Assembly (NCBI GenBank): GCA_030697555.1 | Contig: JAUYPV010000136.1 | Location: forward strand, 1 to 41,813 | Length of the DNA: 41,813 bases | Origin: Hyphomonadaceae bacterium | GTDB taxonomy: Bacteria > Pseudomonadota > Alphaproteobacteria > Caulobacterales > Hyphomonadaceae | Reading direction: 5' to 3' | Shown here: in pieces, positions 27,248-34,725 of the stretch | How the letters are laid out: every line of letters begins with the position of its first letter | How positions within the stretch are numbered: position 1 is the stretch's first letter | Notes under the pieces: generated by a model | Told to the model about the DNA's origin: nothing | The model's input: the letters and a program-made list of their open reading frames with translations, nothing else | Database searches by the model: none | Made by a program: the position numbers and the translations under genes

Positions 27248-27670
27248 TCAGTAGACGCGTTCGATCTTGTCGATCGCATGGATTTCCCCGCCCCGGCAGA
27301 AGAACGTGATGCGCTTGGGCAGCGGGTCCGGCACCGGCTCGCGATAGGCTAGCCTGCCCTTGATGGGCGCCGCTGGAGACGTGCGGATCTCAAGGATCAG
27401 AGTGTCGCCCGTCGAGGCCGATGACTTCAGCAGGATCGCCGTGTCGGTCGCCTCCACCAGCCGGACATCGACATTCAGCGTGCGCGGCGTGCGGCCCGCG
27501 CCGGGCATGTGGTTCACCCAGGCATTGGCCTCGGCGATGCGATGTGGACAGGCTATCTGCGCAAGCGCCTGCCCTGTCGTGCTGGGCCTTGGGGGGCCCG
27601 CTTCCTGCGGCGTGGCCGTGCAGGCAGTGAAGAGAGCAGCGATCCCCGCGGCAGCGATGTGTCTGATCAT
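27248..27670 (-). CDS. Small lipoprotein of unknown function
   Basis: A 140-aa lipoprotein with lipobox FTAC (Cys17), followed by a Pro-rich stretch and a single domain holding ACPHRIAEANAWVNHMPG, the strand-rich TLNVDVRLVEATDTAILLK and a second cysteine in TFFCRGGEIHAID. It may bind a ligand in the periplasm. GGAGAGAGG precedes the ATG at 27668-27670. It is 62 bp downstream of the membrane protein gene and may belong to the same operon. Confidence 0.68.
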   Translation of the reverse strand: MIRHIAAAGIAALFTACTATPQEAGPPRPSTTGQALAQIACPHRIAEANAWVNHMPGAGRTPRTLNVDVRLVEATDTAILLKSSASTGDTLILEIRTSPAAPIKGRLAYREPVPDPLPKRITFFCRGGEIHAIDKIERVY

Positions 27671-27732
27671 GGCCTCTCTCCGATTCGCATCCGGCCGAAT
27701 CACGCTCGGCGAGAGGCTAGCATGGGCGCCCG

Positions 27733-28689
27733 TTAGCTGTGCTGTGCTTCGGGCGGCCGGATGCGGCGTCTGAGGCGCCAGAGGTCGGCTGCAAGCTGAC
27801 CGAGGATCAGAAGGATGATCAGCGCCAGCGCGCCCTTGGTCGACTGGTCGGCAGGGTCTTCGATGAAGATGCGGCCGCCGAACACAAACCACGCCATCAG
27901 CGCGCATCCGGCGAGCTTGAGTCCGAAGTCGATCCGGCGCGTCAGGTCGCGCCACCGGCCCTCGACGAGGAGCACGACAAGAAGCGCGATGCCGGCCGCC
28001 CAGTAGATCAGCAGAACGGGCGCGCGCGTCGCAAGGAAGCCCGAGTCGAAAGCGAGGACACGGGTGAACGGATTGCTGAACGTCGCCACGCTCCACGCGA
28101 TAGCGACCCAGAGCGCGATGCCGCACAGCGACGCGGCGAGACCCAGTGCGTAAAGCGGACGGCTGACATGATCGCGGTCCGCCGCCCTGGGCTTCCAGTC
28201 GGCGACAGTCGCGGGCCAGGTCTGGCGAACCCAGGCGGCAACCATCATTACGGTGACAAGGAAGCCGGGCCACCAGAGCGCGCCGAGACCGTAGGAGATC
28301 CACCAGGCGCCCAGCCGGGAGGATTCCGGCACGGCGGGCGCAAGATCTCCGGACAACGCCAACGGAAGGCTGCCCGCCCATTGCAAGGCGACGCCGACCA
28401 CCGTCGCCCATGCAAAGCCGCGCGTTTGCGCGGGCGGGATGACCGGTACGCCAGGGGGATGATAGCGCGCGGCAACCTCGTCCGGCCGTCCGAATTGACG
28501 GACATGTTCGAGCGCCATGGCTTCGTCGGGGAGGCGTCCGGCGTCGCCCGCGCGATCACGCAGGCCTTCAGCAAGCAGGGCGCGAAGTTCGAAGCCGACA
28601 TCATTGCGCTGTCTGCGTGGCAGGCGGCGGATCACGTCGAGCACATAAGCCTCGATCAGCGCATCGGGGGCGGCAGGGCGGCCACTCAT
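27733..28689 (-). CDS. HAAS-like multi-pass membrane protein
   Basis: A 318-aa integral membrane protein. The N-terminal 85 residues (YVLDVIRRLPRRQRNDVGFE to FGRPDEVAARYHP) resemble the HAAS/DUF1700 helical domain commonly fused to membrane segments and linked to PadR regulators. About six transmembrane helices follow, e.g. WATVVGVALQWAGSLPLAL and VLLIYWAAGIALLVVLLV. It overlaps padR as ATGA, so it is the main partner of that regulator. The function is probably envelope signalling or a sensing channel; this is inferred from context. Confidence 0.78.
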   Translation of the reverse strand: MSGRPAAPDALIEAYVLDVIRRLPRRQRNDVGFELRALLAEGLRDRAGDAGRLPDEAMALEHVRQFGRPDEVAARYHPPGVPVIPPAQTRGFAWATVVGVALQWAGSLPLALSGDLAPAVPESSRLGAWWISYGLGALWWPGFLVTVMMVAAWVRQTWPATVADWKPRAADRDHVSRPLYALGLAASLCGIALWVAIAWSVATFSNPFTRVLAFDSGFLATRAPVLLIYWAAGIALLVVLLVEGRWRDLTRRIDFGLKLAGCALMAWFVFGGRIFIEDPADQSTKGALALIILLILGQLAADLWRLRRRIRPPEAQHS

Positions 28690-29069
28690 GGCGCAGCCTT
28701 TCTCTTCCTGGATTGATCTTCGCCAGCGGCAGGCGGGCCGATCAGCCGGTCGATCGTGTCGACCAGGTTGCGCCACGAGGCGGTGAGACCGGCATAGAGT
28801 TTCTTGCCTTCGTCGCTCAGCGTGTAGTAGCGGCGCGGCGGACCATCCTCGATGCGCCATTCACTGGCGAGCAGGCCCTGGCCCTCGAGGCGGCGAAGCA
28901 GCGGATAGAGCGTGCCCTCCTCCACCACCATGCCCTGCTCGGCGAGCGCCTGACGGAGCGAGTATCCGTATTGCGCCTCGCGAAGCTGGGAGAGCGTCGC
29001 CAGCACGATCACGCCGCGCCTTAATTCCTGTTCAAGCTTGGCGTTCGCCTCTTCCGGACGCTCGGCCAT
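28686..29069 (-). CDS. PadR-family transcriptional regulator
   Basis: A 127-aa PadR-type winged-helix repressor. The winged helix spans about residues 15-90: LRRGVIVLATLSQLREAQYG, the recognition region VVEEGTLYPLLRRLEGQGLL and the wing SEWRIEDGPPRRYYTLSDEG, then a C-terminal dimerisation helix. The next gene begins inside its stop codon (ATGA), and an exported protein gene precedes it by 4 bp, so it probably controls this operon. The effector is unknown. Confidence 0.9.
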   Translation of the reverse strand: MAERPEEANAKLEQELRRGVIVLATLSQLREAQYGYSLRQALAEQGMVVEEGTLYPLLRRLEGQGLLASEWRIEDGPPRRYYTLSDEGKKLYAGLTASWRNLVDTIDRLIGPPAAGEDQSRKRKAAP

Positions 29070-29073
29070 GCCC

Positions 29074-29415
29074 TTACCTGATCCGGATCGTGACGCGGGT
29101 TCCGGGGGCTTCCACTTCGAACGTGTCGCCGGACTTCTTGCCGGCCGGGTAGGCCGAGCAGGACTCGATCAACGTTTCGTTCGGCGTCGAGCAGAGCTTG
29201 TCGCCATCGATACGCCAGACGCCGGTGGACATGCCCTTGAACGCCGTGAATTTGCCGTCCGGCGTGAAGGAGACGTCGATCTCCATCTCCGGCGCCACGA
29301 TAATGACGCCGTGCGCGATCACGGCCTTGTAGGTGTCGGCATTGGCCGTCTGCGCCGCAGCGGGACTGGCGAGGAGCAAGGCTGCAATGGCGACACGAAT
29401 TGGAAGGAAGCGCAT
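29074..29415 (-). CDS. Small exported protein in the PadR operon
   Basis: A 113-aa secreted protein with a Sec signal peptide (hydrophobic core and cleavage near AAAQ, residue 22). The mature domain has VIIVAPEMEIDVSFTPDGKF and two cysteines (KLCSTPNE, ESCSAYPA), suggesting a small disulfide-linked beta-domain. It ends 4 bp before padR and so is the first gene of the operon. The ATG at 29413-29415 is preferred over an upstream ATG at 29464-29466, because only the former puts the signal peptide first. Confidence 0.72.
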   Translation of the reverse strand: MRFLPIRVAIAALLLASPAAAQTANADTYKAVIAHGVIIVAPEMEIDVSFTPDGKFTAFKGMSTGVWRIDGDKLCSTPNETLIESCSAYPAGKKSGDTFEVEAPGTRVTIRIR

Positions 29416-29471
29416 TTTACGGCTCCGTATCAGGGGTTTGGCATAACCTGAGGTGTCTCTATGCACCTTGT

Positions 29472-29502
29472 ATTATACAGTACATAGAATAACACAGTAT
29501 AC
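29472..29502 (-). promoter_or_regulatory. Candidate promoter/operator of the PadR operon
   Basis: On the minus strand 29477-29472 reads TATAAT, an exact -10 hexamer, about 57 bp before the start at 29415. No good -35 hexamer is present; instead ACAGTA is repeated at 29477-29482 and 29494-29499 and TATAC (29474-29478) opposes GTATA (29497-29501). The sequence is strikingly AT-rich for this chromosome and is a candidate PadR operator. Confidence 0.5.
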
Positions 29503-29633
29503 GAGTCAAGCGGTCACTGCGCCGTGCATAGACTTGATGCCTTCCCAATGGCGTGAGCGCGGTCGATCCTGATGATCGGAACGCCTATCCTGCGCGTACC
29601 CACTGAAGCCACCAGAAGAGCGAGAGACGCGAG

Positions 29634-30644
29634 ATGGAGCTGAAGTTCCGCCGCAACCCGAATTACCAGTCACTCCGGTCAGAGATGACCGACGAGCCGT
29701 TCTTCATGGACCGCCGCAAGCTGCTCGCAACCGGCGGCGCGCTGGGTGCTGGATCGATCCTGGGCGCCCTGCCCGCATGTTCCGAACCGCAGGGCGCGAT
29801 CGCCGCACCCGCCAACGCATCGGCGCACCCGGCGCCAGGCGCCAAGCTCGCCGCCAAGAAAGCCGCCTACGCTGTCAGCGACACGACGACGGTTGAAGAG
29901 GCGTTCAACGGCTACTGCAACTTCTACGAGTTCGGCACCGACAAGGACGATCCTGCGGACAAGGGATTCCTGCTGAAGACGCAGCCCTGGCAGATCAAGG
30001 TCGAGGGCGAATCCGATGCGCTCGGCAATTACGCGGTGAAGGACCTCGTCGATTTCTCGAAGCTGGAAGAGCGCGTCTATCGCCATCGCTGCGTCGAAGC
30101 GTGGTCGATGGTGGTGCCGTGGGTCGGCGTGCCGCTGTCGAGCGTCATCGCCAAGCTGAAACCGAAGGCGACAGCGAAGTACGTCCAGTTCGAAACGTTG
30201 CTCGACAAGAAGATGATGCCGGGTACGCGCCTGCCCGTGCTCGATTGGCCCTATGTCGAGGGCTTGCGCATGGACGAGGCGATGAACGAACTCGCCTTCA
30301 TCGCGGTCGGCGCCTACGGCAAGGCGCTGCTGCAGCAGAACGGCGCGCCGCTGCGCACCGTGCTGCCGTGGAAATACGGCTTCAAGGCGACGAAATCGAT
30401 CGCCAAGATCCGCTTCACGGCGAACGAGCCGAAGACTGCGTGGAACAAGGCCAACGCCAACGAGTACGGCTTCTATTCCAACGTGAACCCGAAAGTGAGC
30501 CACCCGCGCTGGAGCCAGGCGTCGGAGCGCGTCATCGGCGGCAAGGGCGGCTTCAACGAGCGCCGCAACACCGAGATGTTCAACGGCTATGAGAAGCAGG
30601 TCGCGAGCCTCTACGCCGGCATGGATCTCGAAAAGAACTATTAG
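29634..30644 (+). CDS. msrP: Protein-methionine-sulfoxide reductase catalytic subunit MsrP
   Basis: A periplasmic molybdopterin enzyme (336 aa) that repairs oxidised methionines in envelope proteins. A twin-arginine signal, FMDRRKLLATGGALGAG, directs folded export. The molybdenum-binding cysteine is in YRHRCVEAWSMVVPW, and the family tail WSQASERVIGGKGGFNERR is present. It is followed by its membrane partner msrQ 59 bp downstream with a hairpin repeat between them. The start at 29634 is preferred because the family has about 24 residues before the RR motif; GAGAG lies upstream. Confidence 0.95.
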   Translation: MELKFRRNPNYQSLRSEMTDEPFFMDRRKLLATGGALGAGSILGALPACSEPQGAIAAPANASAHPAPGAKLAAKKAAYAVSDTTTVEEAFNGYCNFYEFGTDKDDPADKGFLLKTQPWQIKVEGESDALGNYAVKDLVDFSKLEERVYRHRCVEAWSMVVPWVGVPLSSVIAKLKPKATAKYVQFETLLDKKMMPGTRLPVLDWPYVEGLRMDEAMNELAFIAVGAYGKALLQQNGAPLRTVLPWKYGFKATKSIAKIRFTANEPKTAWNKANANEYGFYSNVNPKVSHPRWSQASERVIGGKGGFNERRNTEMFNGYEKQVASLYAGMDLEKNY

Positions 30645-30648
30645 CCAA

Positions 30649-30691
30649 GCGCGCCAGGCGAAGTGTGTAGCGGTTCGCCGCCCGGGCGCGC
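30649..30691. repeat. Hairpin repeat, conserved-loop family copy 2
   Basis: Outer arms GCGCGCC (30649-30655) and GGCGCGC (30685-30691), inner arms GGCGAA (30657-30662) and TTCGCC (30674-30679), loop GTGTGTAGCGG (30663-30673). The loop matches the one at 22291-22301 in 10 of 11 bases although the stems are different. It lies between msrP and msrQ inside the operon. Confidence 0.75.
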
Positions 30692-30703
30692 GACAGGAAA
30701 GAC

Positions 30704-31357
30704 ATGGCCCACAGCGCCCTCCTCCGCAACTTCGGCAAGCATTGGATGAAGCCGTTGACCTTGGCGGCGCTCGTCGCGCCGTTTGCCTATCTGGCGGTGC
30801 TCTGGATCCTGATGCTGACATCGCAGCCCTACATCATGGGCTTCGACCCGGTGAAGTGGACGCACCACTATCTCGGCGACACGGCGATCCGGATTCTCCT
30901 GGTCACGCTTGCGATCTCGCCGATACGCGACATCACCGGCTGGGCGCCGATCGTGGTGATCCGGCGGCGAATCGGGCTCGCCGCTTTCTTCTACGCCTTG
31001 TTGCACATGCTGGCCTATGTGGGCCTCGACCTCGAATGGTCGATACCCAAGCTTTGGGAAGACATCCTCCTGCGCACTTACATCACGCTCGGCATGCTTG
31101 CGCTGCTGGCGATGGTTCCGCTCGCGCTTACCTCGACCAACGGGATGATCCGCCGCCTTGGCCGGAAGACGTGGGACCGTATCCACTGGCTGATCTATCC
31201 GCTGGCCATCCTGGCGGTGTCGCACAACATCCTGATGCAGAAGACGCTGTTCCAGGTTCAGCCGATGACGCACGCAGCCATTCTTGCCGTGCTGCTGGGA
31301 TGGCGTATCGCGCGCTGGGCGCTGAAGCGCATGAAACCAACGGAAGCTGCCGCGTAG
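30704..31357 (+). CDS. msrQ: Heme-binding membrane subunit MsrQ
   Basis: A 217-aa six-helix membrane protein of the ferric-reductase-like domain family that passes electrons from the quinone pool or flavin to MsrP. Heme-ligand histidines lie in the membrane segments AAFFYALLHMLAYVG and HWLIYPLAILAVSHNILM, and RILLVTLAISPIRDITGW is characteristic. The ATG at 30704 follows AGGAAAG. It ends 11 bp before the 31-bp inverted repeat that separates it from the convergent HNH gene. Confidence 0.93.
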   Translation: MAHSALLRNFGKHWMKPLTLAALVAPFAYLAVLWILMLTSQPYIMGFDPVKWTHHYLGDTAIRILLVTLAISPIRDITGWAPIVVIRRRIGLAAFFYALLHMLAYVGLDLEWSIPKLWEDILLRTYITLGMLALLAMVPLALTSTNGMIRRLGRKTWDRIHWLIYPLAILAVSHNILMQKTLFQVQPMTHAAILAVLLGWRIARWALKRMKPTEAAA

Positions 31358-31367
31358 TTTCACGATC

Positions 31368-31455
31368 GTAGGGTGCATGAAGCGCAGCGCAATGCACCTC
31401 TTTCCCGCCACGCCCACTGACGATGGTGCATTGCGCTGCGCTCCATGCACCCTAC
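31368..31455. repeat. 31-bp inverted repeat, 26-nt loop
   Basis: Arms 31368-31398 and 31425-31455 are complementary over 30 of 31 positions; both begin or end with GTAGGGTGCATG or its complement. The msrQ stop is 10 bp before the left arm, and the HNH stop codon (31452-31454) is inside the right arm. It is a large palindromic repeat of a kind scattered in proteobacterial genomes and probably serves as a bidirectional terminator here. Confidence 0.85.
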
Positions 31456-31691
31456 AGGTTCGGCGCTTTCCATTTATCGCCCTTGATCCAGTTGCACTCG
31501 GCATGCGCGAGCTGGAGGTTGGCCGGATCGTCCGTGCCGCCCTTCTTGCGCGGGCGGATGTGATCGAAGGTCGGACGGCGTTTCTTCCAGACCGTGGCGT
31601 GGGGCGCGTCGTAACGGCCTTGCGGCATCGGCTCGCCGCAGATGGCGCAGCGGCCATCTTGCGAAGCCCACAGACCCGAGAAGAGGCTCAG
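31452..31691 (-). CDS. HNH endonuclease domain protein
   Basis: A short HNH nuclease-type protein (79 aa from the proposed start). Zinc and catalytic motifs are clear: CAICG near the N-terminus, TFDHIRPRKKGGTDD with the catalytic His, then NLQLAHAECNWIKGDKW. There is no in-frame ATG, GTG or TTG after folD. The most likely start is CTG at 31689-31691, overlapping the folD stop as CTGA, with AAGGA 9 bp upstream. Its short C-terminus ends within the 31-bp repeat. The partner and target DNA are unknown. Confidence 0.72.
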   Translation of the reverse strand: MSLFSGLWASQDGRCAICGEPMPQGRYDAPHATVWKKRRPTFDHIRPRKKGGTDDPANLQLAHAECNWIKGDKWKAPNL

Positions 31692-32581
31692 GCGCCGAGT
31701 TCCTTCGGCACGGCCCAGCCGCGGCGGGCGCAGGCGGCGAGCACCGTGTTGCGCAGCAGGCAGGCAACGGTCATCAGGCCGACGCCGCCGGGCACCGGCG
31801 TGATGTAGGCGGCGACTTCGCGGCATTCGGCGAAGTGAGCGTCGCCGACGACGCGTGTCTTGCCCTCACCCTTCTCGGGCGCAGGAATGCGGTTGATGCC
31901 GACGTCGATCACCGTAGCGCCGGGCTTGACCCACGAGCCGCGCACCATTTCCGGACGGCCGACGGCAGGAACGAGGATGTCGGCGGTGCGGCAGAGCGCA
32001 GCGAGGTCTGCCGTTTTCGAGTGAGCCATCGTGACGGTGCAATTCTCGGCGAGGAACAGCATCGACGTCGGTTTGCCGACCAGAATGGAGCGGCCGATCA
32101 CCACGACATGCTTGCCCGAAAGATCATCGCCCAGAGCGTGCTTGGCCATGATCACGCAGCCGGTCGGCGTGCAGGGCCGAAGGCCGGGCTTGCCCAGAAT
32201 CAGGCGGCCGGCCGACAGCTCGGTGAGCCCGTCGACATCCTTCATCGGATCAATCAGGGCGAGGGCTTGCGCCTCGTTCAGGCCCTTGGGCAGGGGGAGC
32301 TGAAGCAGGATTCCGTCAACTTCTGGATCGGCGACCAGCGCCTTTATCTCCGTTTCGACTTCGGCCTGTGTCGCCGTCGCCGGTAGGCGGCGGGTGATGG
32401 AGCGCATGCCCGCGGCTTCGGTCTTCTCACCTTTGGATTTGACGTAGATCTGGCTCGCTGGATCCTCGCCCACCAGGATCACGGCGAGACATGGTTTGCC
32501 GGGCAGCTTGGCGACAGCGGCGCCGGCCGCTGCGCGAACCTTCTCCGAGACGATTTTCCCGTCGATCAGTTCAGCCGCCAT
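31688..32581 (-). CDS. folD: Bifunctional methylenetetrahydrofolate dehydrogenase/cyclohydrolase
   Basis: A 297-aa FolD that interconverts 5,10-methylene-, methenyl- and 10-formyl-tetrahydrofolate for purine and formyl-methionine synthesis. The catalytic lysine is in YVKSKGEKTEAAGM, with DGILLQLPLPKGLNE, the NADP-binding segment VVVIGRSILVGKP and the C-terminal TPVPGGVGLMTVACLLRNT. The start overlaps the DUF167 gene by 11 bp, giving coupled translation. The stop TGA at 31688-31690 overlaps the proposed HNH start. Confidence 0.96.
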   Translation of the reverse strand: MAAELIDGKIVSEKVRAAAGAAVAKLPGKPCLAVILVGEDPASQIYVKSKGEKTEAAGMRSITRRLPATATQAEVETEIKALVADPEVDGILLQLPLPKGLNEAQALALIDPMKDVDGLTELSAGRLILGKPGLRPCTPTGCVIMAKHALGDDLSGKHVVVIGRSILVGKPTSMLFLAENCTVTMAHSKTADLAALCRTADILVPAVGRPEMVRGSWVKPGATVIDVGINRIPAPEKGEGKTRVVGDAHFAECREVAAYITPVPGGVGLMTVACLLRNTVLAACARRGWAVPKELGA

Positions 32582-32909
32582 CTCGCTCTCCGGTCAGGGC
32601 TTCAAGCGCCCCATATAGGGCAGAGCCTATAGACGGGCTCGAGAAGATTCGCACGGTCTTGATGCGCTGGGTTTCGCCCTTCTCCACCGAAACGGCGGAC
32701 TTCGGCAGGCCGAGCGACTTTGCAAGCACAGTCTCGATCGCGGCGTTGGCCTTGCCCTTCTCGGGAACCGCCCTCACCCGCACTTTCAGATAGCGCTGCC
32801 CGGAAGCCTCCGCGCCCAGTCCCTCGACCGCATCCTTCGAGGCGTTGGGCTGGGCGCGCACACGAAGCTCGGCGCCGCCCTCGACACGACGCCATGAAGC
32901 GCGGCTCAC
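32571..32909 (-). CDS. DUF167 (YggU) family protein
   Basis: A 112-aa DUF167/YggU protein of unknown function, commonly next to yggT. The hallmark ends are [35 protein letters not shown] and [23 protein letters not shown] at 32907-32909 is the likely start, preceded by GAGG. It is 4 bp after the yggT stop and overlaps folD, so the three form one transcript. Confidence 0.9.
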   Translation of the reverse strand: MSRASWRRVEGGAELRVRAQPNASKDAVEGLGAEASGQRYLKVRVRAVPEKGKANAAIETVLAKSLGLPKSAVSVEKGETQRIKTVRIFSSPSIGSALYGALEALTGERDGG

Positions 32910-32913
32910 CGCC

Positions 32914-33204
32914 TCAGATCACGTTAGGATAGATGTACCGCCACATGACATCGCGCAGCAGGTAGATGATCAGGATGAGGACCAGCGGTGTGAGGTCGAG
33001 CCCGTTGAACGGCTTGATGACGCGCCGGATGGGCTTCAACAGCGGCTCAGTGATGGCGTGGGTGAAGCGCCAGATCATGCCGACGACCTGGTTGCGCGGG
33101 TTTACGACGTTGAAGACCATCAGCCACGACAGCACTGCCTGGATGATCAGGATCCAGATCAGCAGGTTCAGGATGATGTCGACGACGACTATGATCGACT
33201 GCAT
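32914..33204 (-). CDS. YggT family membrane protein
   Basis: A 96-aa YggT-type protein with two hydrophobic helices, one at the N-terminus ([20 protein letters not shown]) and one near the C-terminus ([12 protein letters not shown]). The central segment [17 protein letters not shown] is the family signature. YggT homologues are linked to cell division and osmotic or membrane organisation. The ATG at 33202-33204 follows GGAGAG; the frame is open to 33273. Confidence 0.9.
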   Translation of the reverse strand: MQSIIVVVDIILNLLIWILIIQAVLSWLMVFNVVNPRNQVVGMIWRFTHAITEPLLKPIRRVIKPFNGLDLTPLVLILIIYLLRDVMWRYIYPNVI

Positions 33205-33365
33205 GGTCTCTCCAGAGTGCGGGCCAGCCTTGGGCCAGACCGTCATGTGGGTCCCGTTATGCCGGGATTCCACACTGCCGGACGTTTAGAAAGTGACAAG
33301 GGCGTTGCCGGGGCGTCTGCCGGGGTCCGGCGCCGCAACGGCGGTGATGTTTTCAGGCAGATACC

Positions 33366-33441
<76 letters not shown>

Positions 33442-33547
33442 GATCCGGGTTTTGGGAGCGGGTTAGCTATTCCCAAGCGCCCAGAAGGTCAAGAACGGCC
33501 GCAGGCCCTTAAATCGGGCATTAAGCGTTGCCCGGCAGGGTGCGGAC

Positions 33548-33991
33548 ATGAGAAGCCGCGCCGCCCTGATTGCCGCCCTTGCCGTGAGCCTGTCCCTGGG
33601 CGCCTCCGCGGGCGCATCGCCGCCTGCCGCCCCGCCCAAGCCGGAGATGGACCCGCAGGCCAAGCGTATAACCGGTTCCGAGAACTACGTGCCGACCTTC
33701 GGCCTGCGCGCTACCATCTCGCGCGGCTTCCGGGTGCATGGCGTGTTGTCGGTGGATGCCGGCCTGGACATTCCTGACGCGAAGATGCGCAAGCACGTCG
33801 AAGCGGTAAGGCCGCGCCTGATGAGCGCGATGCGCGAGGCCGTCCTGAACTACGCCGCGCTGTCGTATGTCATCGGCGAACGGCCGGACGCCGAAATATT
33901 GCGTGCGCGCCTGCAGAAGGCGGTCGACACCGTGCTCGGCAAAGGCACGGCGCAGCTCGCCCTCGCCTCGGTGATCGTGTTCCCGGAATAG
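33548..33991 (+). CDS. Exported protein with FliL-like C-terminal region
   Basis: A 147-aa secreted protein: signal peptide with cleavage near ASAG (about residue 22), a Pro-rich spacer, then [22 protein letters not shown] and helical [23 protein letters not shown], ending in [20 protein letters not shown] and VIVF. The C-terminal pattern recalls FliL-like basal-body proteins, but that is a weak resemblance. No flagellar gene is near. It is located downstream of tRNA-Ala on the opposite strand and its stop is 6 bp from the convergent pterin dehydratase gene. Confidence 0.65.
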   Translation: MRSRAALIAALAVSLSLGASAGASPPAAPPKPEMDPQAKRITGSENYVPTFGLRATISRGFRVHGVLSVDAGLDIPDAKMRKHVEAVRPRLMSAMREAVLNYAALSYVIGERPDAEILRARLQKAVDTVLGKGTAQLALASVIVFPE

Positions 33992-33997
33992 GCGCGT

Positions 33998-34279
33998 CTA
34001 CTTCGCCGCCTCATCCATGAATTTCGCCAGCTCGACATCCTTTTCGGTGACGCCGCCTGCGTCATGGGTGGAGAGCGTTACGTCCACCTTGTTGTAGACG
34101 TTGAACCATTCGGGATGATGGTCCATGCGGTCGGCCTTGAGGGCGACCCGGGTCATGAAACCAAAGGCGGCGTTGAAGTCGGCGAACTTGTAGGACTTCG
34201 AAATGGCGTCGCGGCCGGAGACCTCGGCCCAGCCCGAAAGACCGGCCAGGGCGGCCCCGGCGCCGATTTTCTTGGTCAT
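33998..34279 (-). CDS. 4a-hydroxytetrahydrobiopterin dehydratase
   Basis: A 93-aa pterin-4a-carbinolamine dehydratase (PhhB/DCoH family), which recycles the pterin cofactor of aromatic amino-acid hydroxylases. The active-site motif is complete in [29 protein letters not shown] with the His-His pair and Trp, and [10 protein letters not shown]-type N-terminal sequence is present as [16 protein letters not shown]. No hydroxylase gene is adjacent, so it may have a moonlighting role. Confidence 0.93.
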   Translation of the reverse strand: MTKKIGAGAALAGLSGWAEVSGRDAISKSYKFADFNAAFGFMTRVALKADRMDHHPEWFNVYNKVDVTLSTHDAGGVTEKDVELAKFMDEAAK

Positions 34280-34397
34280 TTGGCTCTCCTTGACGCTGCT
34301 TTCTGCAACATAACGCGAATCCCGGCCCCGTCCTGCAACGATCCGTCAGCAATTTGGGCGGATGCTGCGGGTTCAAGATTCCCCAGGGGAGAACGAC

Positions 34398-34694
34398 GTG
34401 ACCCATTTCCTGCGTTCGGAAAAGAAGCCGGACGGCCACAAGCTCGAAGACCTGCTGATGCAGCTTCGCGCCGACATGATCCAGCGCTGCGACATCATCG
34501 CGGCGGATACGCGCCCGGAAGCTCTGCATGTGATGGCCAACAACATGAAGATCCTTGGCCTGCTGTCCGAGGCGATCACGCTGTCGCTGGATTCAACCCG
34601 CGTGCTCGACCGGGCTTTCGGTCCGTCGCAGGCTGCGCAGGGCGGCCCGCCGCGCATTGGAAAACAGGATGGGGCCAAGCAGGATGCGGCCTGA
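34398..34694 (+). CDS. Conserved small hypothetical protein
   Basis: A 98-aa soluble helical protein I do not recognise. Its core reads HKLEDLLMQLRADMIQRCD and ALHVMANNMKILGLLSEAI, consistent with a short helical bundle, and the C-terminal 25 residues are low-complexity (Gly/Gln/Pro/Lys). A GTG start at 34398 is supported by GGGGAGA 6 bp upstream; an ATG frame from 34362 exists but lacks such a site. It is divergent from the pterin dehydratase gene. Confidence 0.6.
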   Translation: MTHFLRSEKKPDGHKLEDLLMQLRADMIQRCDIIAADTRPEALHVMANNMKILGLLSEAITLSLDSTRVLDRAFGPSQAAQGGPPRIGKQDGAKQDAA

Positions 34695-34725
34695 TCTTTC
34701 TTGATCGCCGTCCGGCTTGAGGCGC

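Noticed and set aside
29679-30821. 380-codon minus-strand ORF
   Set aside because: Antisense to msrP, whose motifs are unambiguous.
33509-33524. Possible second CtrA box (TTAA, 8 bases, TTAA)
   Set aside because: The spacer is 8 rather than 7 and the final C is missing, so it does not meet the consensus.
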